Shown in pieces: positions 1 through 10,669 of a DNA stretch of 64,000 nucleotides (the stretch's first letter is position 1; every line of letters starts with the position of its first letter). Both the position numbers and the translations under genes were made by a program. The DNA comes from Desarmillaria ectypa (taxonomy: Eukaryota > Basidiomycota > Agaricomycetes > Agaricales > Physalacriaceae), in the NCBI GenBank assembly GCA_030407005.1, contig JAUDYN010000002.1, positions 3,224,001 to 3,288,000 on the forward strand. Direction: 5' to 3'. The notes under the pieces were generated by a model. The model was not told where the DNA came from. It did no database searches and worked only from the letters and a program-made list of their open reading frames with translations.

Positions 1-1587
1 CGAATCCTTCCTTCAAGGTGCGACCCACTCGCTCACGAACGAAAGACGCTCCATCAACCGCACGATCCCACCGATATGACAGTCTATCTTCATCGCGAAA
101 GTCCACACGAATAAAATGATCGTCGTATCCGGCATACTTTCTGACAATACGATTAGATTGGGTAGCATAAGGACCTTCCAGAATCATGCGAGTGGGCGCA
201 AAAGTGACATGGCAGCACAGGAAATGACCTGAGGAAAGGGTTTGTTTGTAGTACAGGAATTCCCGGTTGACACGATGGAAGCAGTCCAGAGGAGGTTCGC
301 GAGCATCGCGATTATCTAGAGCTTCGCCGTAGCTCCGCAAGAGACTGCCAACGTAGTCATCGTTTTGACTAGGATGCTGGAGACAAGCTTCTTTCACAAG
401 GGGTATGAGGGCTTCAACGTCAGATGTGAGGAGCAGACAATTGTGAAGCAATATCTCCAGTTGGAACGCGATGGGCCAACTAAAGGCCTGGATGTCTTTT
501 CGCAACCTCCAGAGTCGTTTTTGCTCGAAGAACCCTTGCTTGGAAGCTTCCAGGTTCCAGGGTTCTGTGAAAGAGATGACAAGATTGGTCGCTATCCCGG
601 CTACAGCGCAGGAGTTCTTGAACTTCTTGATGACATCGCAATTCGGATCATTGTACAAAAGTAATCGTAGATGTTGAGCGTATTGTGCGATGCTTGCATG
701 CCCTGGATGGAGAGAACCGATGCGGCGCTTGTACTTGTTATTATCCACCTTGTCGTTGCCTGTCAATGCCCTATGTAACTCGATAGCTTCAAAAACAGGA
801 GGTGTTAAGGTGTCGAAGCATATATCTGAGGGAGATGTGAGGATTATTACACTAGGAGGCACGACATTTAGAAGGGCGCACAAGGTTTGCCATCATAGCC
901 GACGGCTATCTTGTTGATGCTGGAGAAACTGATAGCAATTGTCTGTCCTTCGTTCTCTGTGGTTTCGTTTCCAAGCTTAGGAACGATGTCAAATCTATGA
1001 ATGGCTTTATGAATATGAGAGTGACTGACAGTGATACGAATCAGCTTGTGCTCGTATTCGAACTTCAACCAAGCGGCACTGTTCACTGCGTAGTCACGCT
1101 CCCACTCAATTGAGTACGCACGCGATGCAAGTCGCTGTTTGGGGGAAGTGGGATACGAAGGGCGATGATACGTGCCGAATTGAACGACGTCAACACGGAT
1201 CCTCAGATCCAGCTGCCGGCGCTTATCCTCCCACTCCTCTTCAATATCGGGATTGACAAAGGGCGTCCTTTGCAGTGTCAAAGCGACATAGTCACGAACA
1301 GTGCCTTTCGGGTACACCTTGATCTTCTTGCCTTCAATCCGTATGGGAGTTTCCTTTGCCCAACGCAGGAACTTTCGGCCAATCGCCTCTGTAGGAAGCT
1401 GCAAGAAGCCGGTGCCATCGTTGCGAACACCGCCCATTTTACTCGGGTTCAGCTCAACCTTGAAGTTGAGCGGACGTTCATTCTCGTGTACAGGATGAAA
1501 TTCGTCGGAATGAAGGACCTTGGCCAGTGATCTGGTAACGTCCCATGCGTTGACGGTCGTTGGAAGAAAGTTCAGAGCGATATTCAT
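1..1587 (-). CDS. RNA-dependent RNA polymerase (QDE-1/RdRP family), 5' part
   Basis: This is the N-terminal part of a fungal cellular RNA-dependent RNA polymerase, which makes double-stranded RNA for RNA silencing. The first exon (868-1587) starts with MNIALNFLPTTVNAWDVTRS, a typical basidiomycete RdRP N-terminus, and carries PLNFKVELNPSKMGGVRNDG and GRKFLRWAKETPIRIEGKK. Near the window edge the minus strand reads LEGPYATQSNRIVRKYAGYDDHFIRV-type sequence (about 60-215), the conserved start of the RdRP core, followed by DFRDEDRLSYRWDR. The catalytic DxDGD loop would lie beyond the window, so the gene is truncated at its 3' end by the window edge. Introns interrupt the region between these blocks and I did not place all of them. 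It is divergent from the MTHFR gene, with about 250 bases between the start codons. No internal break was seen. Confidence 0.88.
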
Positions 1588-1835
1588 GGTGAATGGTCGG
1601 AATCGAGGGAGAAAGGGAGACTTGAGAAGAAAACAAAGGCGACATGCACGTCAAGTGCCGTCAAGGAAGTTATCGATACATCATAAAGATACCGGAAGCA
1701 AACAAAAGGAAGCCGGTGGCCTGCGTACAGTCTGTGACAATGAATTGTGACCAATTACGTGATAAAGTGACATTCGCGGGAAAGCATTTCTATTACAGCG
1801 ACATATCCCATTTTCCGACCACTATCATCATAAGA

Positions 1836-4146
1836 ATGAAAATCATCAACAAAATAATAGCGCATGATGGACCTCATCCATTCTATTTCTTCGAGTTTTT
1901 TCCACCGCGAACGGATCAAGTCATGGTCCTCTCCTTATCCGCCACCGCTGGGAACTGACTTGTACGGTCTTAACAGGGATTCGAGAACCTCCTTTCTCGT
2001 ATATCCAGATTGTCAAATTTGAGGCCTATGGCAGTCAGCATTACTTGGGGTGCCGGTGGAAGTACCAGAGATCGCAGTCTGGACCTTGCGGGCTTGGCGC
2101 AGACAGAATACCATATCGACACCGTTCTTCACCTCACATGTACGAATATGATGCAAGGAATGGTGGATGACGCTTTGGCGGTATGTACCATGCCTTTTTA
2201 CATCTACATCAAAATTAACACCCGATACTAGGCTGCGAAGAGCAGGAAGATTGAAAACATACTGGCTTTGCGCGGCGGTACGTCATATACGACCCTGGAG
2301 TGTCACGCCAAATTTATCGATGAGCAGATCCACCGAGAGGGAAAGAGGAATGGATTCCTATTGATCCCCGCTTCCAACGCGGTGTTGACCTTGTTTCCTA
2401 TATTCGTTCGTCACCTCAATTCTCGTCCCAATTTTGCATTGGTGTTGCTGGTTAGATCTTCCTTGGCGTCTCTTTCCCTTCTGAACGATACCTGCAGCGT
2501 ACCCCGATCGACACCCTGATAGCCTCCATGATGAGGATACTGAAATTGAGTATCTGAAAGCAAAAGTAGACGCTGGCGCCGATTTCATTGTCACTCAGCT
2601 TTTCTACGACGTAGACCAGTTCCTTAGGTGGGAGAAGAAAGTTCGGGCGAAAGGTCTGTCCTTTTCCAACATTATCTTTGAATTTTTAAGCTGAGTCTGT
2701 GCAGGTATTAACGTGCCAATCATTCCAGGCATCATGCCGATCCAAACCTATTCATCATTCCTGCGGCTAATCAAGCTTTGTGGGACGAGTGTACCTTCAT
2801 TTATCATGTCAGATCTGGATCCCATCAAGGTGTGTACCCACTTATTCAGCACCAGAGAAATTATAATCATATAACAGCATGACGATCAACTTGTTAAAGA
2901 TTATGGCGTTAAGCTAGCCGTCAACATGATACGACAACTGACGTCTGAAGGAAAGGTTCCTGGCGTGCACTTTAGTACCCTTAACCTTGAAAAAAGTGTA
3001 CAGCGCGTCTTAGAGTCTTTGCAGTGGGCTGGTGCCATGCCTCCAACTCACAATAAATTGATCGAGGTACATGTTTCTTCCCATGTGTATAATAATTCCT
3101 GACGTCTCGGCAACAGCAAGGCACTCATGATGACGGTAGATCTGTTACACCGTCTTCCGCAAGTCGGGCAGCAAAATATGGATTGGCTACTATATCCACC
3201 ACCGATGGCGAGGCTGGTAGCGGGGAGTTAAACAATGCCGCTACATGGGACGACTTTCCGAACGGTCGATTCGGTGACTTCAAGAGTCCGGCATATGGCG
3301 ATCAAGACCCGTACGGCAACGTCGGAACTATAGTGAGTTATAAACCAGTAAAGTGTAAGAAACCTTGTTTTGAGCTTTATACTAGACTTTGGGCCCTTGG
3401 GGACACCCACAGACTATTAACGACCTAACCACAATATTCTTGGATCATCTGCATTCGAAAATACCGACTACGCCATTCTCGCCCACGCCGCTCTCTCCTG
3501 AATCGCTGACGATTCTTCCACACCTAGAGAAACTCACAAAGCGTGGCTGGTGGACGGTAGGATCGCAACCCGCCGTCGATGGTGCGCCATCGAGCGATGA
3601 GGTGTTCGGATGGGGTCCTCGTGCCGGATTCGTATTTCAGAAAGGATTTGTAGAGTTCTTTTGCACTGAAGATGAGTTGGACATTATCGAGAAGAAGGTA
3701 ACAGATAACGGGAAAGGATGGGTACATTGGTTTGCTGGAAACTCGAAAGTAGGTTGAAACTCGCAGGCATAGACATCGCTGAAGATTGTCTTAGGGAGAC
3801 TACCGAGGTAATATACCTGATGATGGGCGAAACGCGGTAACTTGGGGCGTTTTCACGGGCCAAGAGATCATACAGACGACGATTATTGAACGCGAATCGT
3901 TCCTTTCGTGGAAGGTATAGTTATTTGTTAACGAGCTCGGCGGTGTCCTTACAGCCTCTCAAGGATGAAGCCTTTTCGATCTGGTCAGAATGGGCATCGC
4001 ATTACCGCCCAGGATCTGAAGAGAGGTTGTTGCTGGATTCGGTCAAGAAAGAACGATGGCTTGTCAGCATCACGCATCACGACTATAAGAATACAGAGGC
4101 ACTATGGACGTTCTTGTCCGACATTATTGAAGCAACGGACACGTAG
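1836..4146 (+). CDS. Methylenetetrahydrofolate reductase
   Basis: The enzyme reduces 5,10-methylene-THF to 5-methyl-THF, feeding methionine synthesis (MET12/MET13 family). The first exon gives MKIINKIIAHDGPHPFYFFE and FFPPRTDQ. Later exons read SITWGAGGSTRDRSLDLA, HLTCTNM, ILALRGDPPRGKEEW, FCIGVAGYP, GADFIVTQLFYDVDQF and PIIPGIMPIQTYSSF, which is the complete FAD-binding TIM-barrel half. The C-terminal regulatory half, typical of eukaryotic MTHFR, is also present: GWGPRAGFVFQKGFVEFF, YRGNIPDDGRNAVTWGVF and, at the end, a FSIWSEWASHY / TEALWTFLSDIIEATDT block. I count roughly ten introns of about 50 bases, all joining in frame, so the gene looks intact. The start is the first ATG in frame with the conserved FFEFFPPR. 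Whether it is the MET12 or MET13 type cannot be decided here. Confidence 0.93.
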
Positions 4147-4322
4147 TATAAAACCTGTACAAGCTCTTCAACAATGGCCCAAAATGTATCTAGTACATCT
4201 ACCTTTATACTTGCAAAAAATGTCGACTGAATTTCTTTCGGAATGTGGACTTCTTCATTGTTTCCGCGATCATAGCGATTACTTTAGTGACTTTGATCGA
4301 GGCTGCCTCTTACCCAGCTACT

Positions 4323-5725
4323 ATGACCACACCCTTGCCCCAGCTATACGCCCGAGTACTCACTACAGCATCCGATGCCTACGACCTTCCCACCATTGAA
4401 GACTCGACCCAGGTGTTTATCTCCAGCATCCTCAGACCGAACAATAAATGATGTTCCTGCAGGATATCGTCAAGTCATGCATAGAGGATCTCCGTGAAGT
4501 TCAAGCTCGAATAACCGATCTCGCACTTTTCAGCAGCAATGAGACACTAGAGGACATCTCCACACAGAATCTAATCTATCTCACCGTGCCCTATGTATGT
4601 GCGGAAGTACAGGGACGCGTACGGACGACGGAGCGGGAAGATCGGTTTGTTTCCATTATCCAAGCTCAAGTGCGTCTCTTTCTATATTTTTGGAGCGACC
4701 TGACCTGCAATATCAAGAGTCATTATGAAACGTATTGCTCAACCTTGGAGAACTACGGAATAGTTACAGAGGAAGACTCGAAGCTGTTTTGGGGCAACAC
4801 CGTCAATGCTGTAAGTAAGCGAGAACAGAAGATGCAACAATACCGCCATGAGAAGGATTTGCGTATGAGAATAGAGGTGCGCCACTTGCGATGCACATAT
4901 CGACGCTTACATTCTGCTAGGTCGTTCGCAAACGCAGAAGGCAACGGCCCACTGAAGAGTCGGCGTCCAGCACCACCGATTTTATTCTCATTGGTTCCCT
5001 TCTGCCTTCTGCAACTGCCTCCGGAGACGATGATGAAGATGACGAGGTGCTACGAGAAACAACTCTTCTCTTTTTACGTCTTTTCTTCTCTCTTTCCAAG
5101 ACTCAGCTTGCCCACATCAATACAGAGCTGCAGCTTTTGAAGACAGCACCCCCACCACTTCCATACTCACCAAGGCCTGACGACAATGATTCAAGGAATA
5201 AAGAGAAGGAGAGGCGGGACGAGGACATGTGGAAGCTGGATGCCCCGAAACCTAATCTGAGTGGTGGGCCGTTGCTGGATCCTACAGGAAAGGTCTGTAC
5301 AGCCAGTGGACTTGATCGTATCATTCACTTACCATACTATGTAGCCTCTTCGACCATTCACGATTCTCCCTTCAGGCGCGTCAGATCGTGCTCGCCACCA
5401 GGCACAGGTTTTCGGTCCGGGATACAACTTGCCGACAATGACTATTGACCAGTATCTTGAGGTAGAGAGGCAGCGGGGTAATATCCTTTCTGGAGGAGGG
5501 TACGTTGGCGGCCATATTGCTTCCATCCTCTATTAACATATCCTTTTTAGCCCTGGCTCGGAAAATACGCCAACATCGTCCGAGCAGCTAGCTATGGATG
5601 CCGAAATGGATGGCACGGTTGAGGGAGAAGCAAAAGTGGAAGAGAAGAGGCTTAAAGATGAGAATTGGGCCAGGTTCACTGATGAGAATCCGAGAGGAGC
5701 TGGGAACACAATGAATCGAGGATGA
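4323..5725 (+). CDS. TAP42/IGBP1-family phosphatase-associated protein
   Basis: TAP42 binds the catalytic subunits of PP2A-type phosphatases and links them to TOR signalling in the cytoplasm. The start MTTPLPQLYARVLTTASDAY was chosen because it begins the conserved helical domain; an upstream in-frame ATG at 4245 would add an unconserved leader. The exon after an intron at about 4412-4461 continues DIVKSCIEDLREVQARITDL. The diagnostic block LENYGIVTEEDSKLFWGNTV, followed by KREQKMQQYRHEKDLRMRIE, is present. After an acidic linker, a last block reads MWKLDAPKPNLSGGPLLDPT, then VFGPGYNLPTMTIDQYLEVE and RQRGNILSGGG, which is the TAP42 C-terminal signature. The tail is acidic and ends NPRGAGNTMNRG. 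It lies 177 bases downstream of MTHFR on the same strand. No disruption was seen. Confidence 0.92.
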
Positions 5726-6327
5726 CTGGTGGAGTTGGAAGAAGAAGAAGAATGGTTTGCTGCACCGCTGTATGTATTCCCTCGCCTGTAATCATTAATC
5801 ATGGAGCGTCATTGTTCAGAGCACAGATCGAAAGTTTAATATTCTTGGCTCGACCAACCATATGATTTTCATGACTTGCCAGTAGAGGCTCACCGGAATC
5901 GACGATTCTCGAGACAATTGCGACAATGAGTCCGACGTCACTTCCGGGGTGGGGGGAACCGTAGACATGTTAACAAGGATCGCATCTAGGATGGACTGAT
6001 TCTGATCTACCTTGTCAATTAACCGTCCGAGCTATTGAAATTGATGACGGAGCATAATCGACTCGAAATCGCGACTCTTGACCGCCTTTGCGATACCGAT
6101 GATTTTACATTAATTTCCTATCTTCGGTTCATATGAATCTCATGCAAGAAGTATGTATGACCTTCGTCATGCGAAGCTCGAAACCAATCGCATATCTTAG
6201 TATCCTGCGACACTTCCGGGGCTAGCAAACCACCTCTACTGATATCGGGTTCAATAGACCTCTTCGCTTCGACTGTCGGTCGGACAAATATGGCTTTATC
6301 GTCTCATCACACTGGACCTTGAGCTTC
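5726..6327 (+). other. Intergenic region before permease copy 1
   Basis: No coding block was recognised. The part from about 6205 shares short blocks with 10523-10640 upstream of permease copy 2 (for example CCGGGGCTAGC followed by GATATCGGG, and a block around CTGGACCTTGA), so the duplication included promoter sequence. Confidence 0.6.
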
Positions 6328-6336
6328 TATATATAA
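6328..6336 (+). promoter_or_regulatory. TATA box of permease copy 1
   Basis: TATATATAA lies 47 bases upstream of the start codon of the decayed permease copy 1. The equivalent site upstream of the intact copy 2 (about 10621-10632) reads CTTCCTACAAATG and has lost the TATA core. Confidence 0.5.
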
Positions 6337-6382
6337 TGACGTGAAGGCTGGTCCGTCCTGTGACATTGCAGTCTTTTCGGAC

Positions 6383-8674
6383 ATGCTCGAGAAAGATAAC
6401 CGCACAGAAACGCCTTCGCTTTTGACAGGTATGGACAATAATGAGGGATTACTCGCCAGCCTCGGGTATAAACAAGGTACTTCACAATGCCTTCGTCGAT
6501 ACAGATTTTTGGGATCGCTTTCAGCATTTTAGGGATTGCACCTGCGTTTTCGTACGTTCTGTCTATGAATTTTAGTCGTAGACAGCCATCTCATGCACCG
6601 TGTGCATCGTGTAGATCTGTCCTCGTCTATTCCCTCCCTAATGGAGGCACATTTGCGATGGTCTGGAGCGTAAGTAACATTCTTTTACAGAGAGTATCAG
6701 GATAACAATTCACTCCTAGTGGACTGTCTGTTCTATATTCATTGCTGCAAATGCCCTCGCCATGGCAGACCTAGCGTCTGCAGCACCAACATCCGGTGGA
6801 CTCTATTACTGGACCTCCATGTTCTCATCAGAAAAATGGCGCTGTTTTCTATGTTGGATCGTAGGATGTACGACCTAATTGTATCGCAGCACATTAGTGT
6901 TAACTTGAAGTAGATTCCAATACCATTAGTAATGTGGCTAGCGTGGCGAGCATTGACTGGGGATGTGTCCTACAAATCATGGCGGCGATCAGTATCGGAT
7001 CCGATCTGACATTTGAAGCGACCGTCCCACAAACTTTGTGCGTTATCTCGTATTCCCTGGTTTACGGTTGACGAATCCGTGCAGCGGTTTATATTGCGGG
7101 CTGCTCCTCTGCCATGCCCTGATATGCAGCATCAATCCTAGATTTATAGCTAGATTGCAGATATTCTTCGTGATACTGGATGTCCTGTGCGTTTCTTTGC
7201 ATTTTTCAGGACCTTTAGCTCAAAATAACCCCTCTATCCTAGTTTATGCTGCGCGATTATCACAGGACTCCCTGCAGCAACTCCCACAGAATTCAAAAAT
7301 GACGCAAAATTTGCTTTTCAAGACTTCACTAATGGTGAGATTTCATGCGGAGGATATTCGTTGACTCATCATTGTATCTAGTATCTGGATGGCCGAATGG
7401 ATTCGCGTTCGTCCTTAGCTTTTTAAAACCCTTACGGGGTGTTGGTAGGTCCTGTTCCTTGTGCTAACTTCTTAGCTGATATACTATAGGATGCTTTGAT
7501 GCTCCTGTCCATATGAGCGAGGAAGCAACTAATGCCAGCATAGCCGTTCCAATGGCTATCATTTTCTCTACTTTCTCCGGTACCATCTTCGGCTGGGGTA
7601 AGTTTCCCTGCCACTACACCATCACCGTGCCTTCGCGGCTAATGAGCCTTCATTACGTAGCCATGAACATCTCATTAGTCTTCTGCATGGGACGGGATTA
7701 CCAAAGTATCATTGATAGCCCTATCGGCCAACCCATGGCCACTGTGCGTAACCCACGGTCCTATTCATGAGCTGCACGTGTAACGAATCTGATGATAGGT
7801 ATTTTTCAATTCCTTCGGAAGGACCGGAACTCTCATTGTATGGTCGTTCATCATCTTAGCACAGTAAATCTACCGAGTCCATAAATTCTTATCTTCTCAT
7901 CTAATATCAACAATCAGGTTCGCCATCGGTGCAGGTATAGTAAGTCCCCAGGACGGTGTCACGCGGCCTCTAAACTGACTGATACATAGTTGACTACATG
8001 TTCTCGACAGGTAATTGAAATTTCCCCTGCCCCAATCGCGTTGATGCTCAGAACTACAGATTTTTGCGTTCTCTCGAGATGGACGGTTTCCTCTCTCTCG
8101 ATGGGTATACTACGTCGATCCTAAAACTCGGACCCCATCTCACGCTGTGTGGTTGGGGGCGTTATTGTCCCTCCTACTCGGAATTCTCGCCTTCACCTGT
8201 GATAACGCTATTGGAGCAGTCTTTTCACTGGTAATTACTGCACAATGTGTCATATTCCATCCCGATGGCGACGAGGTTTCTCGGCGGCAAAACAGTGAAG
8301 CCAGGTCCTTTCCGGCTAGGTCTTTTGGTTCGTCATTTTACGTTCGTGCATCGGTTGAAAGTCATTGATGTAAGTCTTGTAACCCCAGAGTCTTCCCGTC
8401 ACCTGGATGACTTTCATGACTATTGTGTTTATGTTTCCTCTTACTCCCTCTCCCGGGGGTAGGTAACATGAACTATACGGTCGTAGTACAAGGTCAGTTC
8501 TTCCGATTTGCGATTCGGCGCATTGACGCAAACCTTTCAGGTGGCGTTCTGGTGCTTTCCGCCGGCTATTTTTACTGTCCCAGATATGGCGGAATGTATT
8601 GGTTCAAAGGACCAGTCTCAACAGTCGAAGCACCCGCGGTACAGGTCAAGGACCGCCCAGATGAAAAAGAATAA
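6383..8674 (+). pseudogene. APC-family amino acid/choline-type permease, copy 1 (decayed)
   Basis: This is a near-complete copy of the intact permease at 10670-13017, with the same exon order. Recognisable membrane blocks include SLPNGGTFAMVW, ADLASAAPTSGGLYYW, GRDYQSIIDSPIGQPMATV and SFGRTGTLIVWSFIILAQ. Two lesions are visible by comparison with copy 2. First, around 6475-6505 the stretch that encodes a cytoplasmic ELKRHFKPLE segment in copy 2, with its intron, is missing. Only 28 bases separate the splice-like ends there, too short for an intron. Second, near 8244-8248 two bases are missing in CACAATGTGTC relative to CGCAATACGTGTC, which shifts the frame. The last exons still match to the stop (ending DRPDEKE). 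The family imports amino acids, GABA or choline across the plasma membrane; the substrate of this one is unknown. An unusual splicing pattern rescuing it is possible but unlikely. Confidence 0.72.
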
Positions 8675-8814
8675 AGTGCCAGTAGATGGGGTCTCGACCG
8701 CAACGTATATCAAGCCTGACCGACCTCTCAAACGGATTGTTATTCGTGCACAACGTCACTATGGGCATATTGATGTTACATTACGAATGACTAACACATG
8801 AAAGTGGCCGGAAT

Positions 8815-9055
8815 GCCCAAACTCACTGATCAGCCCATGCTTGAGCGAGAGCGGCAGCCTCATCGCTCCAGGTCAAGTCATCAGTCCCGTGTTCTGCTCG
8901 AATCTCGTTGTGTGCATCTAACCACTCCTGAATCTCGCTGCTTGTGGTAGAAGACGAACCGGAAGACGAGGTATAGGTTTAGCAACGGCGGAGGTGACGT
9001 CGCCAATAATGGCAGGAGGCAATGATGGCAGGGCAGGGCCAGGCCTCAAACTAAT
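8815..9055 (-). pseudogene. Fragment of CAP/PR-1 (SCP) secreted protein
   Basis: On the minus strand, about 8825-8970 encodes SSEIQEWLDAHNEIRAEHG and TDDLTWSDEAAALAQAWAD, the start of a CAP domain: the helix with HNxxR and the W-S-DELA-type block. It ends at a splice-donor-like GTGAGT. No continuation of the domain (the second half with the cavity His and the HYTQ block) is seen at lower coordinates. Upstream, at about 8985-9055, the minus strand reads a Pro/Val-rich stretch (SLPPAIIGDVTSAVAKP) in a different frame, as in the linker of fungal PR-1 proteins. CAP proteins are secreted and bind sterols or act at the cell surface. I read this as a truncated, frameshifted relic. Confidence 0.55.
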
Positions 9056-9827
9056 AGAGGTAACACTACTAATAACGAAGTGCCTCAACGGAACGCAGTA
9101 GCTTGGACTTCCATGACTCTTGTTGGAGCCACGTCGGCCTGGCCATCTCCTGTTGCCATCTCGCTAAGAAAGGAAGGGTCGGATCGCATGACGGATTGGT
9201 TGCAGAAACTCTCGCATAGCTGTTTCCAAGATCTTGTTGACTGAGTACGCAGGGGAAGGATGTTTGGAGACACGTGCCAAAGGCGACGTAACAAGTCTTC
9301 CGCCCCACTGTCATCCGCGGCAGGTTCAGGAACAACCCGTACCCACAGGTGACGTTAGGAGAATCGTCTCGTTGACCTGCAGGTCGTCTGTAACCCTTGA
9401 AGGGTACGCTCTGCTATGCAAAAGGCGAGCAGAAGGTATGGCTGGAGGCTTCATGCTCTTTGAAGGCACCGCTGGAGAAGAAAGGCTGAATCATCTGCGA
9501 AAGAAAAACGAGGAGGTAGGCGGGCTAGATGACGAGGATGACTCTTGGGCGGCGCGACGATGATGGGAGTAGGAAGTGAAGCCATACGGGATCATGTGAT
9601 GGTCGACGCGTGTTTGAAACAGCGTGGCAGGTCCTGCCATGTCCTCTATTCCCTGTCCTGCTACTTCTAGAAACAGTGTGAGGTACCGGTGGAGCTGTCG
9701 TTGTTCTTCACATTACGCTCATTGTATCACAGTATGTATTTCCCCGGTAAACTTAAAGCTTTTAATCGTGGTACTCCACACAGAGAGAACAGACCCAAGT
9801 CTATCTCAACCAATCACATATCTTATC
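9056..9827 (+). other. Non-coding stretch between PR-1 relic and permease fragment
   Basis: Open frames exist but none resembles a known family. A short block at about 9675-9703 (GTGTGAGGTACCGGTGGAGC) recurs with one mismatch at about 13327-13353, another trace of duplication in this locus. Confidence 0.45.
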
Positions 9828-10330
9828 CTATCGGGATTACCAAAGTATCATTGAAAGTCCCAGCGGCCGACCCATGGCCACTGTGCGTAACCAACGGTCC
9901 TATTCATGAGCTGCACATGTAACGAATCCACTAATAGATATTTTTCAATTCCTTCGGAAAGACCGGAACTCTCATTGTATGGTCGTTCATCATCTTGGCA
10001 CAATAAATCTACCGAGTCCATAAATTCTTATCTTCCATCTGATATCATCATCGGTGCAGGCAGCCCAAGACCCCGTGATGGCATCACGTGGCGTCAGAAC
10101 TGACTGACCGCGACAGATAACTTACACGCCTGACCTCGTAAGTCTTATAACCCCAGCAGTTGCCGTTACTTGGATGGCTTTCTCATGCCTATTTTGTTTA
10201 TGTTTCCTCTTACTCCTTCTCCTGGGGTAGGTAACATGAACTATACAGCCGTAGTACAAGGCCAGACACTTATAAGTCTATTTTTACTTTCCCAAATATG
10301 GTAGAATGTATTGGTTCATAGGACCAGTCA
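9828..10330 (+). pseudogene. APC permease fragment (third copy)
   Basis: The fragment starts in the middle of the exon GDYQSII-SPxG-PMAT (9830-9885). It keeps the following intron and the exon FFNSFGKTGTLIVWSFIILA, then jumps at about 10060-10140 to the last exons (a block like TWMAFSCLFCLCF and SPGVGNMNYTAVVQG) and fades near 10330. Its intron at 9884-9938 is far more similar to the copy-1 intron (7744-7798) than to the copy-2 intron, so it derives from copy 1 or from a sister of it. The internal region and the N-terminal half are absent, so it cannot encode a transporter. Confidence 0.72.
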
Positions 10331-10669
10331 AAGCGGAACAGAAAGGCCCGGGTGTGAGAACTTTGGAGGTGTTGTGCATACCAGGAATTGGATGAAATAT
10401 CTGGATCTGAAGAAGAATCATCGCACGCAATTCTTGACCTAAAATCACACATATTTTTGCCACCTTACACAGTCCATACTCCAAATTTGAACACGACCAA
10501 TCAACATATTTTGTCCTATAACGACACTCCCGGGGCTAGCCAATGATATCGGGCCTGTGGCGCTGGCTTTTCGCTCCCGGTGACCATGGTTCTATCATCT
10601 CATAAGGCTGGACCTTGATCTTCCTACAAATGATTGACGACTGGTTTATCTTGGAGTCTCATTGCTGCC

